From positions 1 to 7,065 of the forward strand of contig DXLV01000063.1 in assembly GCA_019414545.1 (NCBI GenBank): a DNA stretch of 7,065 bases. Reading direction: 5' to 3'. Below, one piece after another: positions 1 to 6,060 of the stretch. Every line of letters begins with the position of its first letter. The stretch's first letter is position 1. Origin of the DNA: Collinsella sp. (GTDB lineage: Bacteria; Actinomycetota; Coriobacteriia; Coriobacteriales; Coriobacteriaceae). The position numbers were made by a program, and so were the translations under genes. A model generated the notes under the pieces. That model searched no databases, was not told the DNA's origin, and worked only from the letters and a program-made list of their open reading frames with translations.

Positions 1-248
1 CCCGCGCCATGGTCACCCGCCCGCCGCTTTTGATCTGTGACGAGCCCACGGGCAACCTCGACCCGGCGATTTCGCTGGGCATCATGAAGCTGCTCGAGCG
101 CATTAACCGCACCGGCACCACCGTGATCGTCGCTACGCACGACCGCGAGATGGTCGATAGCATGCACCGTCGCGTGATCGCCCTCGAGGGCGGCCACGTA
201 ATCCGCGACCAGGAGAGGGGAGGTTACGGCAACTATGGCACCAACTAA
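1..248 (+). CDS. ftsE: Cell-division ATP-binding protein FtsE (C-terminal part)
   Basis: This is the 3' end of an ABC-type ATPase gene cut by the left edge of the window; the frame is open from base 3. The visible part holds the Walker B motif with catalytic glutamate and the D-loop (LLICDEPTGNLDP, about bases 27-65) and the H-loop ATHD (about 135-146). The Walker A and LSGGQ signature motifs must lie upstream. The phrase DEPTGNLD together with the immediately following ftsX gene identifies it as FtsE, not another ABC ATPase. FtsE binds ATP in the cytoplasm, pairs with the membrane subunit FtsX, and drives activation of peptidoglycan hydrolases at the division site or side wall. The last codons are glycine-rich (GGYGNYG) because they are read through the ftsX ribosome binding site. 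The gene ends 14 nt inside ftsX, so the two are translationally coupled. Confidence 0.95.
   Translation, partial: RAMVTRPPLLICDEPTGNLDPAISLGIMKLLERINRTGTTVIVATHDREMVDSMHRRVIALEGGHVIRDQERGGYGNYGTN
212..223 (+). promoter_or_regulatory. ftsX ribosome binding site inside ftsE
   Basis: A purine-rich Shine-Dalgarno stretch containing GGGGAGG lies within the last codons of ftsE, 11 nt before the ATG at 235. It supports that start and explains the glycine-rich FtsE tail. Confidence 0.7.
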
Positions 249-1155
249 CGTGGGCTACTCGCTCAAAGAGGCAATGAGCCACTTCTTCCGTAACTGGACC
301 ACCTCGCTCGGCGCCGTCATCACGATCTTCCTTTCGCTGTTTATCATCGGCCTGTTCATCATGGGTTCCGCGATGCTGAACTCCGTGATCGGCACCGTCG
401 AGGATCAGGTTGTCATTAACGCCTTTATTAGCGATGACGCCGATCAGGCAGACGTTCAGGCTTTTGAGGCCGAGCTTAAGACGTGGAATAACGTCAAGTC
501 CGTGACCTATAAGGACAAGGACGACGCGCTGGCCGAGTATACGAGCAAGATGTCGGGCAACGCCGACGCCACCATGAGCGCGCTCGATGGCCAGAACCCG
601 CTGCCGGCTTCGTTTGCAATTGAGATGGACGATCCGTCCAAGGTCGAGAGCACGGCCCAGAAGCTCAAGAAGAACACCGACTTCCAGAAGATCGCGGATG
701 ACGGCGACGTCAACGCGAGCGTGCTGTACGGCCAGGAGGAAGTGAGCCGCCTGTTCCAGGTGACCAACTACATCCGCATCGCCGCCGTGGTGCTCGTTGG
801 CCTTCTGACCTTTATCGCATTCATCTTCATCAACAACACGATTCGCCTGTCCATCACGGCGCGTCGTCGTGAGATTGCGATTATGCGTCTGGTCGGCGCC
901 AGCAACGGCTTCATTCGCGGCCCGTTTATCACCGAGGGCGTACTGCAGGCCATTTTGGGCTCGCTGCTTTCCATCGGCGTTCTGGAGCTGCTGCGCAATC
1001 TGATGATTCCGCGTTTGCAGGAGAGCATCGGCTGGATGTCGTTTGCCCTGCCGATGCAGTACTACCTGGTGACCTATGCTGCGCTGATTCTGGTCGGCGT
1101 GATTATCGGTCTCTTTGGTTCTGCCATCGCCATGCGCCGCTACCTGCGCGTGTAG
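235..1155 (+). CDS. ftsX: Cell-division membrane protein FtsX
   Basis: A complete 306-aa protein of usual FtsX length, with the family's four-helix layout. There is a short cytoplasmic N-terminus and TM1 at about residues 25-48. An extracellular domain follows at about 50-177 and contains the family motif NPLPASF (121-127). TM2 is at about 180-200. The cytoplasmic coupling segment RREIAIMRLVGAS (211-223) contacts the ATPase. TM3 is at about 231-253 and TM4 at about 277-300. In the family, FtsX forms a membrane complex with FtsE, and its extracellular loop binds and activates a murein hydrolase or its regulator (CwlO in Bacillus, RipC in mycobacteria). No hydrolase gene is present here, so the partner must be encoded elsewhere or upstream. 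The ATG at 235 has a good ribosome binding site within ftsE. Transcription probably ends at the hairpin just downstream. Confidence 0.96.
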   Translation: MAPTNVGYSLKEAMSHFFRNWTTSLGAVITIFLSLFIIGLFIMGSAMLNSVIGTVEDQVVINAFISDDADQADVQAFEAELKTWNNVKSVTYKDKDDALAEYTSKMSGNADATMSALDGQNPLPASFAIEMDDPSKVESTAQKLKKNTDFQKIADDGDVNASVLYGQEEVSRLFQVTNYIRIAAVVLVGLLTFIAFIFINNTIRLSITARRREIAIMRLVGASNGFIRGPFITEGVLQAILGSLLSIGVLELLRNLMIPRLQESIGWMSFALPMQYYLVTYAALILVGVIIGLFGSAIAMRRYLRV

Positions 1156-1179
1156 GCATGCCTGGAATTCATCCCTTCC

Positions 1180-1213
1180 AACGGGTCGTCTCTTGCGGGG
1201 CGGCCCGTTTTTT
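1180..1213 (+). terminator. Intrinsic terminator after ftsX
   Basis: An 11-bp stem (AACGGGTCGTC with GGCGGCCCGTT, two G·U pairs) with an 8-nt loop runs directly into a run of six T. It lies 25 nt after the ftsX stop codon and separates ftsEX from rnr. Confidence 0.9.
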
Positions 1214-1241
1214 GATCCCTAGGGGACGGCAGGAAAACGGA

Positions 1242-1257
1242 TCATTTGGGTAGACTC
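1242..1257 (+). promoter_or_regulatory. Possible rnr promoter (-10 region)
   Basis: TAGACT at 1251-1256 is a plausible -10 element, 34 nt before the rnr start. It is preceded by TCATTTGGG, a string also seen before the VanZ-family gene. I see no convincing -35 hexamer at normal spacing, so this is tentative. It fits the terminator upstream, which implies that rnr needs its own promoter. Confidence 0.3.
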
Positions 1258-1290
1258 TTTGGAGTTCGCAATCGATAGTTAGGAGGCGCC

Positions 1291-3426
1291 ATGGGGCGCA
1301 ATAACAAGCATAAGCGTGGAGCTCGCAATAAACGCGGGCCGGTGCGCAGCGAACGCCGTCCGAGCCTGACCGGACGCGTGCAGCTCCATGAGCATAGCGC
1401 CTACGTTGTAACCGAAAACGGCGACTACAAGGTCATGGGCCGCGGTAAGCGCGAGATCATGGATGGCGATACCGTTGCCGTGAGCATTAAGAACAGCCCG
1501 CATGGCGAGCGGCGTGCCGTGATCGAGGGCGTGGTCGAGCGCGCAGCTATAAGCGTGGTGGGCACGTACCAGACCGCTGGTCCGCTCGGTGTGATCGAGC
1601 CGCTCGATTCGCGCCTGAAGGCCGACTTCTTCATTCTGCCCGAGGATACCTCGGCGGATCGTCTGGGCGTCCACCCGGGTGATGCCGTTGTCGCGCGCAT
1701 TTTGACCTACCCGACGCGCCTGGAATCGGGCACCGTGACGATCGAACGCCGCATTGGCGGAGATGACGCGCCCGATTTGGGCGTTCAATACGTGATGGCG
1801 CGTTACGGCTATACCGATAGCTATCCCGAGGCCGCGCTGGACGAGGCCGAGGGGCTTTCGCTCGATGTGTCCGCGGCGCTTAAGGACCCGCTCCGCCGCG
1901 ATCTGCGCGACCGCTTTGTCATCACGATCGACCCGGTCGACGCGCGCGACTTTGACGATGCCATTTCGCTTGAGCGCACGCCCGAGGGTGGCTACAAGCT
2001 GGGTGTGCATATCGCTGACGTTTCTCACTATGTGGCTTGGGACGGGCATATCGATCTTGAGGCTCGCCATCGTACGACATCGGTGTATCTGGCCGATCGC
2101 GTGCTTCCCATGCTGCCCGAACGCCTGTCCTGTGACCTGTGTTCGCTTCGCCCTGACGAGGACCGTCTTGCGTTTACCGTTGACATTGAACTCGATGCGC
2201 AGGGTCGCGTGCGGCATTACGATCCGTACCCCAGCGTGATTCGCTCGCGTGTGCGTATGGACTATGACGGCGCCGAGGCGCTGCTGGTGCGTGCCGGCGC
2301 GGTGGAGTATGGGGTGCTGGAGGGTGCGGCCGAGGATGTTGCGGCTGCTGAGGCCTCGCGCGAGGAGGCGCTTGAGCGCGGTCTTGCGTGCGAGAAGGCC
2401 GCCCGCGGCTGCAACGTCGACCTCGGCAATTTCCTTGTCGCCGCCAACGAACTCGCCGAACTTCGCCGTCGTATTCGTCGCGTCCGCGGCTCAGTCGATT
2501 TTGACACGGCCGAGATTCGCGCTCTATTGGATGAGGACGGAGTACCCGTGCAGATTGTGGCGCGCGAGCGTTCGTGTGCCACGTCGCTTATCGAGGAAGC
2601 CATGCTGCTCGCCAACGAGTGCGTTGCAGAGTGGCTGGCAGACCGTGATATTGAGGCCTGCTATCGCGTGCATGAGGATCCGAGCCCCGATAGCCTGCAC
2701 GGTGCCGCCGTTGCGCTGGCGCAGCTGGGCATCATCGACGATCGCCGTGCTGCCGGTATTGCCCTGGGGAGTCCCGATGAGCTGCAGGCTGCAGTTGATG
2801 CTGCCGCCGGTACGGCCAACGCACCGCTCGTCAACACGCTGCTTCTGCGCAGCATGCAGCGCGCGCTGTACAAGCCGCGCAACGAGGGCCACTTTGCGCT
2901 CGCCGCGCCGTGCTACTGCCACTTTACGAGTCCCATCCGTCGCTACCCCGATCTGGTGGTGCACCGCGTGCTCAAACTGCAGTTGGCCTATGAGCAGCTC
3001 GGCGGCAAGGACGCCTTGGTCCGTACGCCGCGGCTGATCGGCAAGGGGCGCGAGTCGCTGCCGCGCATTCTGCCGCAGATTTGCCGTGCGTGCAGCGATG
3101 CGGAGCGTGCGGCCGATGCCGCCAGCCATGCGACGCAAAAGATCAAGATTGCCCAGTACTATGAGGATCGCCTGGGCGAGCGCTATGCCGGAACGGTCTC
3201 ATGGGTCAGCAGCATGGGCCTCTTTGTGCGCTTGGACCTGACGCAGGTCGAAGGCTTGGTTTCGATCAAGAGTCTGGGCAACGAGTGGTTCGAGTTCGAC
3301 GACGATGCGCTTACGCTGACGGGCGCCGACACGGGGACTCGCTATGAACTGGGCCAGCGCGTGATTATCGAGGTCTCGCGCGTCAATACCACGCGTGGGC
3401 ACTTGGACTTTAAGCTTATCCATTAG
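1291..3426 (+). CDS. rnr: Ribonuclease R (RNB/S1 3'-5' exoribonuclease)
   Basis: A complete 711-aa RNase II/R-family enzyme that degrades RNA processively from the 3' end, including structured RNA, in the cytoplasm. A basic N-terminus leads into cold-shock RNA-binding domains (about residues 25-160). The RNB catalytic domain follows (about 205-560). Its metal-binding motif DPVDARDFDDA gives D214, D220, D222 and D223, matching the four catalytic aspartates of the family. TSVYLADRVLPMLPE (264-278) holds the conserved tyrosine Y266, and HFTSPIRRYPD (544-554) is the signature with the catalytic arginine. An S1 domain fills about 631-711. The ATG at 1291 follows AGGAGG with a 4-nt gap. The protein is shorter than E. 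coli RNase R (813 aa) and B. subtilis RNase R (779 aa). It lacks the N-terminal helix-turn-helix extension, and it ends with the S1 domain without a lysine-rich tail. RNase R is preferred over RNase II because of the motif wording and Gram-positive context. Confidence 0.96.
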   Translation: MGRNNKHKRGARNKRGPVRSERRPSLTGRVQLHEHSAYVVTENGDYKVMGRGKREIMDGDTVAVSIKNSPHGERRAVIEGVVERAAISVVGTYQTAGPLGVIEPLDSRLKADFFILPEDTSADRLGVHPGDAVVARILTYPTRLESGTVTIERRIGGDDAPDLGVQYVMARYGYTDSYPEAALDEAEGLSLDVSAALKDPLRRDLRDRFVITIDPVDARDFDDAISLERTPEGGYKLGVHIADVSHYVAWDGHIDLEARHRTTSVYLADRVLPMLPERLSCDLCSLRPDEDRLAFTVDIELDAQGRVRHYDPYPSVIRSRVRMDYDGAEALLVRAGAVEYGVLEGAAEDVAAAEASREEALERGLACEKAARGCNVDLGNFLVAANELAELRRRIRRVRGSVDFDTAEIRALLDEDGVPVQIVARERSCATSLIEEAMLLANECVAEWLADRDIEACYRVHEDPSPDSLHGAAVALAQLGIIDDRRAAGIALGSPDELQAAVDAAAGTANAPLVNTLLLRSMQRALYKPRNEGHFALAAPCYCHFTSPIRRYPDLVVHRVLKLQLAYEQLGGKDALVRTPRLIGKGRESLPRILPQICRACSDAERAADAASHATQKIKIAQYYEDRLGERYAGTVSWVSSMGLFVRLDLTQVEGLVSIKSLGNEWFEFDDDALTLTGADTGTRYELGQRVIIEVSRVNTTRGHLDFKLIH

Positions 3427-3451
3427 CCAAATCTCGACTCATGGCGGGAGA

Positions 3452-3487
3452 GCGGAGGGCGGTCTTTCGGGGCCGCCCTCCGCATTT
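3452..3487 (+). terminator. Terminator hairpin after rnr
   Basis: A perfect 11-bp GC-rich inverted repeat (GCGGAGGGCGG with CCGCCCTCCGC), extendable to 13 bp with one G·U pair, lies 25 nt after the rnr stop. The following tract is only ATTT, so the U-run is weak, but the stem is very stable. It most likely ends the rnr transcript. Confidence 0.75.
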
Positions 3488-3524
3488 GGATCATGGCTAC
3501 CTTGCCGTCTGCTCGGCCGCCCGC

Positions 3525-3586
3525 TTACCTGCTATTCGAGAGGTAAAACCTACCAAAATAAACCTGTCCCTTTTTGGCAGGTTTAC
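3525..3586 (+). repeat. Nested inverted repeats / half-site cluster before the recombinase gene
   Basis: Five copies of a [A/T][A/T]ACCT-type hexamer occur in about 60 bp: TTACCT (3525), AGGTAA (3541, reverse), AAACCT (3546), AAACCT (3560) and AGGTTT (3579, reverse). The strongest arrangement pairs AAACCTACCAAAA (3546-3558) with TTTTGGCAGGTTT (3572-3584). This gives 12 of 13 matched bases around a 13-nt loop. It extends outward to 3543-3586 by two more pairs and one bulged A. A second pairing, TAAACCTG (3559-3566) with CAGGTTTA (3578-3585), is mutually exclusive with the first. The block ends 17 nt before the recombinase ATG. It could be an operator, a recombinase binding site or a dispersed intergenic repeat; the sequence alone does not decide. 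Confidence 0.8.
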
Positions 3587-3603
3587 AAGAAAGCGGGGAT
3601 GAG

Positions 3604-4209
3604 ATGGCGACGGTGTATGGTTATGCGCGGGTGAGTTCGCGCGATCAGAATCTTAATCGGCAGCTGGATGCGCTGGGCGCCTATGGCGTGGGCTCGGCGA
3701 ATATTTATGCCGACCATGCGAGCGGCAAGGACTTCGATCGACCGCGCTATCGCGAGCTGCTGCACGTCCTGGGAGACGGGGACGTGCTGGTGGTGCTTTC
3801 TATCGACCGACTTGGTCGTAATTACTCCGAGATTCTTGAGGAATGGCGTCGCATTACCAAGGAGCTCGGGGTTGCCATTGTGGTGTTGGACATGCCATTG
3901 CTTGACACGCGCGCCAGGGCAAGCGGCACGCCGGATGTGACTAATACCCTGATTGCCGATATTGTGTTGCAACTGCTGAGCTACGTGGCGCAGGTGGAGC
4001 GCGAGAATATCCATCGGCGCCAAGCGGAGGGAATTGCGGCGGCGCGGGCGCGAGGGGTCCGTTTCGGTCGACCTCGCAAGCCGTGCCCTCCTCAGTTTGA
4101 TCTGGTACGCGATAGCTATGAGGCGGGCGATATTACCCGCAGCCAGGCAGCAAAGTGCCTGGGCGTGTGCGTGGGGACGTTTGATCGCTGGATGCGCGAG
4201 GCGGGGTAG
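3604..4209 (+). CDS. Small serine recombinase (resolvase/invertase family)
   Basis: A complete 201-aa site-specific DNA recombinase. The N-terminal catalytic domain opens with YGYARVSSRDQNLNRQ, in which S11 is the nucleophile that attaches to DNA and R9 is an active-site arginine. SIDRLGRN (66-73) supplies D68, R69 and R72. A long helix (about 115-150, including VERENIHRR) forms the dimer interface and leads through GVRFGRP (151-157) to a C-terminal helix-turn-helix (about 165-198, TRSQAAKCLG then GTFDRWM). Length and order match the resolvase/invertase family, not the large serine integrases. The ATG at 3604 is chosen because GGGGA lies 4 nt upstream and the conserved domain starts at residue 4. 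A TTG start 30 nt earlier would begin inside the inverted repeat. No transposase or invertible segment is visible beside it, so it appears to be an orphan. Whether it resolves, inverts or regulates cannot be told from this window. Confidence 0.93.
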   Translation: MATVYGYARVSSRDQNLNRQLDALGAYGVGSANIYADHASGKDFDRPRYRELLHVLGDGDVLVVLSIDRLGRNYSEILEEWRRITKELGVAIVVLDMPLLDTRARASGTPDVTNTLIADIVLQLLSYVAQVERENIHRRQAEGIAAARARGVRFGRPRKPCPPQFDLVRDSYEAGDITRSQAAKCLGVCVGTFDRWMREAG

Positions 4210-4300
4210 GGGTTTGCGTCGCTTTGTCGCTTCCTGTTGCGATTCAAATTTTGATACGATGGCGATGTCATTTGGGGCTACACTCGCTGATATTCAAAAA

Positions 4301-4307
4301 AGGAGGT
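4301..4307 (+). promoter_or_regulatory. Strong ribosome binding site fixing a TTG start
   Basis: AGGAGGT follows an A-run and ends 6 nt before the TTG at 4314. No ATG or GTG in that frame is as well placed, so this site decides the start of the VanZ-family gene. A weak candidate -10 element, TACACT, lies at 4279-4284. Confidence 0.8.
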
Positions 4308-4313
4308 AGGCCC

Positions 4314-4895
4314 TTGGCGCGCGTAAAACAAATAATCGGATGGACCGCGATCGTTCTGTTCGCTGCAACGCTGGCGGGCATCTGGGTGCTGACGGAGCAA
4401 AATGCGGTGGAGACGTCGTTGCTGAGCGAGTCCACCGCGCGTGTGGTGGAGGGTCAGGCTACGAGCGTACAGGCTGCCGATGTCGCGGGTGAAGCTCAGA
4501 CCGAGAACGGGATGACCGGGGGCACCGATTCGGCTGCTTCGAATGTCCGGTCTGGCCGACTTGCTTCCATTCGCATGTGGGTGGGCACGAACGTCCGTCG
4601 CGTTGCCCATACCGTAGAGTTTTTCTTCGTCGGATTGTTCGCCTCGGTGGTCGTGGTTTGCTTTTCCAGGCGTCCGTGGAGCGTATGCTCCCGTTGCGTG
4701 CCCGTGTTGCTCTTTTGCGCCGTCTGCTCCGTTGGCGATCAGGTACATAAGATCTTTGTTCCCGGCAGGCATTTCGACGTTATCGATTTAGGATTCGATG
4801 CTGCGGGCTATGTCACCGCCATGCTGTTGGTATTGCTGGCAGCGGCGTTGGTGCGCTATGCGACTCGGCCGATCGGCGCCCATGCGAGGCGCTAG
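4314..4895 (+). CDS. VanZ-family membrane protein
   Basis: A 193-aa protein read from a TTG start with a near-ideal ribosome binding site; the frame stays open further upstream but without a site. Helix 1 is at residues 6-26. A long polar Ser/Thr/Ala/Glu/Gly-rich stretch (about 28-90) follows. The VanZ-like core comes next: RRVAHTVEFFFVG (95-107), a hydrophobic stretch (about 104-117), another at 128-141, then DQVHKIFVPGRHFDVIDLGFDAAG (142-165) leading into a last helix (about 163-181). The FVPGR...D...G pattern is the VanZ-family signature. The usual D-E-x-x-Q is changed here to D-Q-x-x-K. VanZ of enterococci gives low-level teicoplanin resistance, but most family members have no known function and this one should not be called a resistance gene. 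It begins 104 nt after the recombinase gene with no clear terminator between, so read-through is possible. Confidence 0.8.
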   Translation: MARVKQIIGWTAIVLFAATLAGIWVLTEQNAVETSLLSESTARVVEGQATSVQAADVAGEAQTENGMTGGTDSAASNVRSGRLASIRMWVGTNVRRVAHTVEFFFVGLFASVVVVCFSRRPWSVCSRCVPVLLFCAVCSVGDQVHKIFVPGRHFDVIDLGFDAAGYVTAMLLVLLAAALVRYATRPIGAHARR

Positions 4896-4938
4896 CCTTA
4901 AGACGAGACATCGCGACTGCCTATGCTTCGACATTGGC

Positions 4939-4944
4939 TACAAT
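4939..4944 (+). promoter_or_regulatory. Possible -10 element for the ArsC/Spx-family gene
   Basis: TACAAT in the context TTGGCTACAATAACG matches the -10 consensus at five of six positions and would give a leader of about 65 nt. No good -35 is seen 16-18 nt upstream, so this is weak support for a separate promoter. Confidence 0.3.
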
Positions 4945-5017
4945 AACGGCTGCAATCGCGAGTGGTCGTCGATGTGCAGTTTTCCGGACACCTGTTTTCT
5001 CTAAGAAAGGAAATCCC

Positions 5018-5377
5018 ATGGCGGTACTGTTTGTTGAATATCCCAAGTGCTCGACCTGTAAGAAGGCCAAGGCATGGCTGGACGAACACGGGGTAGAGTA
5101 TATCGACCGCGATATCGTTTTGGACAATCCCACGGCTGATGAGCTTGCGACCTGGATTGCTCGTTCGGGACTGCCGGTGCGGCGCTTCTTTAATTCGTCG
5201 GGCATGAAATATCGAGAGCTGGGCCTGAAGGCGCGTCTAGATGCGGGCATGACGGATCGGGAGTGCTACGAGCTGCTGGCGACCGACGGCATGCTGGTCA
5301 AGCGTCCGCTGTTGGTGGGCGACGACTTTGCGATTCCCGGCTTTAGGGAATCGGCTTGGGTCGAGGCGTTGCTGTAG
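5018..5377 (+). CDS. ArsC/Spx-family thioredoxin-fold protein
   Basis: A 119-aa cytoplasmic protein of the ArsC/Spx/YffB family. It opens with a beta strand and the redox motif YPKCSTCKKAKAWL (8-21), with cysteines C11 and C14 in a CxxC arrangement. VEYIDRDIVLDNPT (26-39) is the usual second strand segment. The C-terminal family signature is MLVKRPLLVGDDFAIPGF (92-109). Length fits the family. Relatives include the regulator Spx, which senses thiol stress by a CxxC switch and binds RNA polymerase, and glutathione-dependent arsenate reductases, which use one catalytic cysteine plus several arginines. Automatic annotation often calls such proteins arsenate reductase, but no arsenic genes are nearby, so that role is unsupported. 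The ATG at 5018 is chosen because AAAGGA ends 6 nt upstream and the fold begins at residue 2; the frame is open further upstream. Confidence 0.88.
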   Translation: MAVLFVEYPKCSTCKKAKAWLDEHGVEYIDRDIVLDNPTADELATWIARSGLPVRRFFNSSGMKYRELGLKARLDAGMTDRECYELLATDGMLVKRPLLVGDDFAIPGFRESAWVEALL

Positions 5378-5384
5378 CGGCTGC

Positions 5385-5430
5385 GGAAAGTGCGACCCGT
5401 TTTGAGTGCTCAGGGTGGGACGTGTTTTCC
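5385..5430 (+). terminator. Imperfect hairpin between convergent genes
   Basis: GGAAAGTGCGACCC (5385-5398) can pair in RNA with GGGACGTGTTTTCC (5417-5430), using several G·U pairs and one A·A mismatch. The hairpin starts 8 nt after the ArsC/Spx stop codon. The pairing is better in the plus-strand transcript than in the minus, because G·U pairs become A·C. There is no T-run after the stem, so termination is only a suggestion. Confidence 0.35.
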
Positions 5431-5449
5431 ATCGGCGGGCTCGCTCGGC

Positions 5450-5860
5450 TCAATCATCGAGCTGTGCCCATTCGTGCGGATCGTAGACCTTTACGTGCTT
5501 GTTGGGCTTGCCGCTCCAGTACTCCTCGTCCATAAAGGGCAGATATGCCTGAACGCCGGGGCAGATAAAGGGAATCCGCTGCTGTTGCAGTCGCTCGCGC
5601 TGTCGCTGCTCCAGGTGCGCCTCGGATATGACAGTCGGCATACCGGACAGCTCGACGAGGCTTGCCTGGATTCGCTTAAGGTCGGGGAGTCCCGCGTGCC
5701 ATGACATCCGCATGATCAAAAAGGATGCACGGCGGTAGTTTGCCTGCATCACCGTGATGGCGGGGCGCAGAGTGGGATGGATTTTGTCCCGTTCGGGCCA
5801 AAGGTCAGCAGTGATCTCGAGGCCCAGGGTCTCCCATAGGTAATCAAGCTCTTCGTCCAT
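5450..5860 (-). CDS. Protein of unknown function, 136 aa
   Basis: I do not recognise this gene with confidence. The 136-aa product is soluble, with no signal peptide or membrane helix, and has one cysteine (C100). It is rich in charged and aromatic residues. The middle (about 30-90) looks helical, with YRRASFLIMRM (42-52) and a very basic run EQRQRERLQQQR (84-95). This is followed by IPFICPGVQAYLPF (96-109) and an acidic, tryptophan-containing tail. From memory, a phrase like 'R..L...IPFIVPG.QLYLPFL' occurs in some longer MarR-like winged-helix proteins. If this is related, it would represent only that part, without the DNA-binding domain. The minus-strand ATG at 5860 has GAGG about 5 nt upstream. 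A plus-strand reading frame at 5390-5704 overlaps it, but that frame lacks a good start. The gene is convergent with the ArsC/Spx gene and divergent from the tRNAs. Confidence 0.72.
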   Translation of the reverse strand: MDEELDYLWETLGLEITADLWPERDKIHPTLRPAITVMQANYRRASFLIMRMSWHAGLPDLKRIQASLVELSGMPTVISEAHLEQRQRERLQQQRIPFICPGVQAYLPFMDEEYWSGKPNKHVKVYDPHEWAQLDD

Positions 5861-5901
5861 GGCGCCTCGATATCTACGTGATCATTGATACTTCGATTGT
5901 G

Positions 5902-5932
5902 TTGCCTGGTGCTATCGTTTTCGCGGTAGAAT
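5902..5932 (+). promoter_or_regulatory. Weak promoter candidate upstream of the tRNA region
   Basis: TTGCCT (5902-5907) and TAGAAT (5927-5932) are separated by 19 nt and face the tRNA genes. This would give a leader of about 200 nt before the first tRNA. The nearer promoter at 6064-6092 is a better fit, so this one is uncertain. Confidence 0.25.
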
Positions 5933-6025
5933 CTGCCAACGGTTGACGGCTACCGCTCGCTGCGTTTTTCCCTTCGTGTACGGCGGTCGGCTTCACAGGT
6001 CCTTCACGGGTTGGACTAAATTAGG

Positions 6026-6060
6026 CCAATTTGACTGAATTTTAAAAAAGTCAAAATTGG
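6026..6060. repeat. AT-rich inverted repeat upstream of the tRNA promoter
   Basis: CCAATTTGACT (6026-6036) is the reverse complement of AGTCAAAATTGG (6049-6060) apart from one extra A, leaving a 12-nt loop made of GAATTTTAAAAA. No T-run follows on either strand, so it is not a typical terminator. Its right half falls where an RNA polymerase UP element would sit for the promoter at 6064-6092. Confidence 0.8.

Noticed and set aside
1279..2217. 312-aa minus-strand frame under rnr
   Set aside because: It is a GC-rich shadow of rnr, with no ribosome binding site or family motif; the RNase R catalytic motifs lie on the plus strand.
2524..3138. 204-aa minus-strand frame under rnr
   Set aside because: A shadow of the rnr coding region with arginine-rich, unstructured composition.
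3395..3634. 79-aa plus-strand frame bridging rnr and the recombinase
   Set aside because: It overlaps the rnr end, runs through the terminator and the inverted repeats, and has no plausible start site.
4875..4892. GGCGCC...GGCGC inverted repeat at the end of the VanZ gene
   Set aside because: The stem is only 5 bp, lies within coding sequence and has no T-run, so it is not supported as a terminator.
4314..4895. Glycopeptide resistance determinant
   Set aside because: Only a VanZ-family protein is present, with no vanA/H/X/S/R genes. Family membership alone does not show resistance.
5390..5704. 104-aa plus-strand frame opposite the unknown minus-strand gene
   Set aside because: It has no ATG with a ribosome binding site and an odd composition. 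The minus-strand frame has ATG plus GAGG and looks like a real soluble protein.
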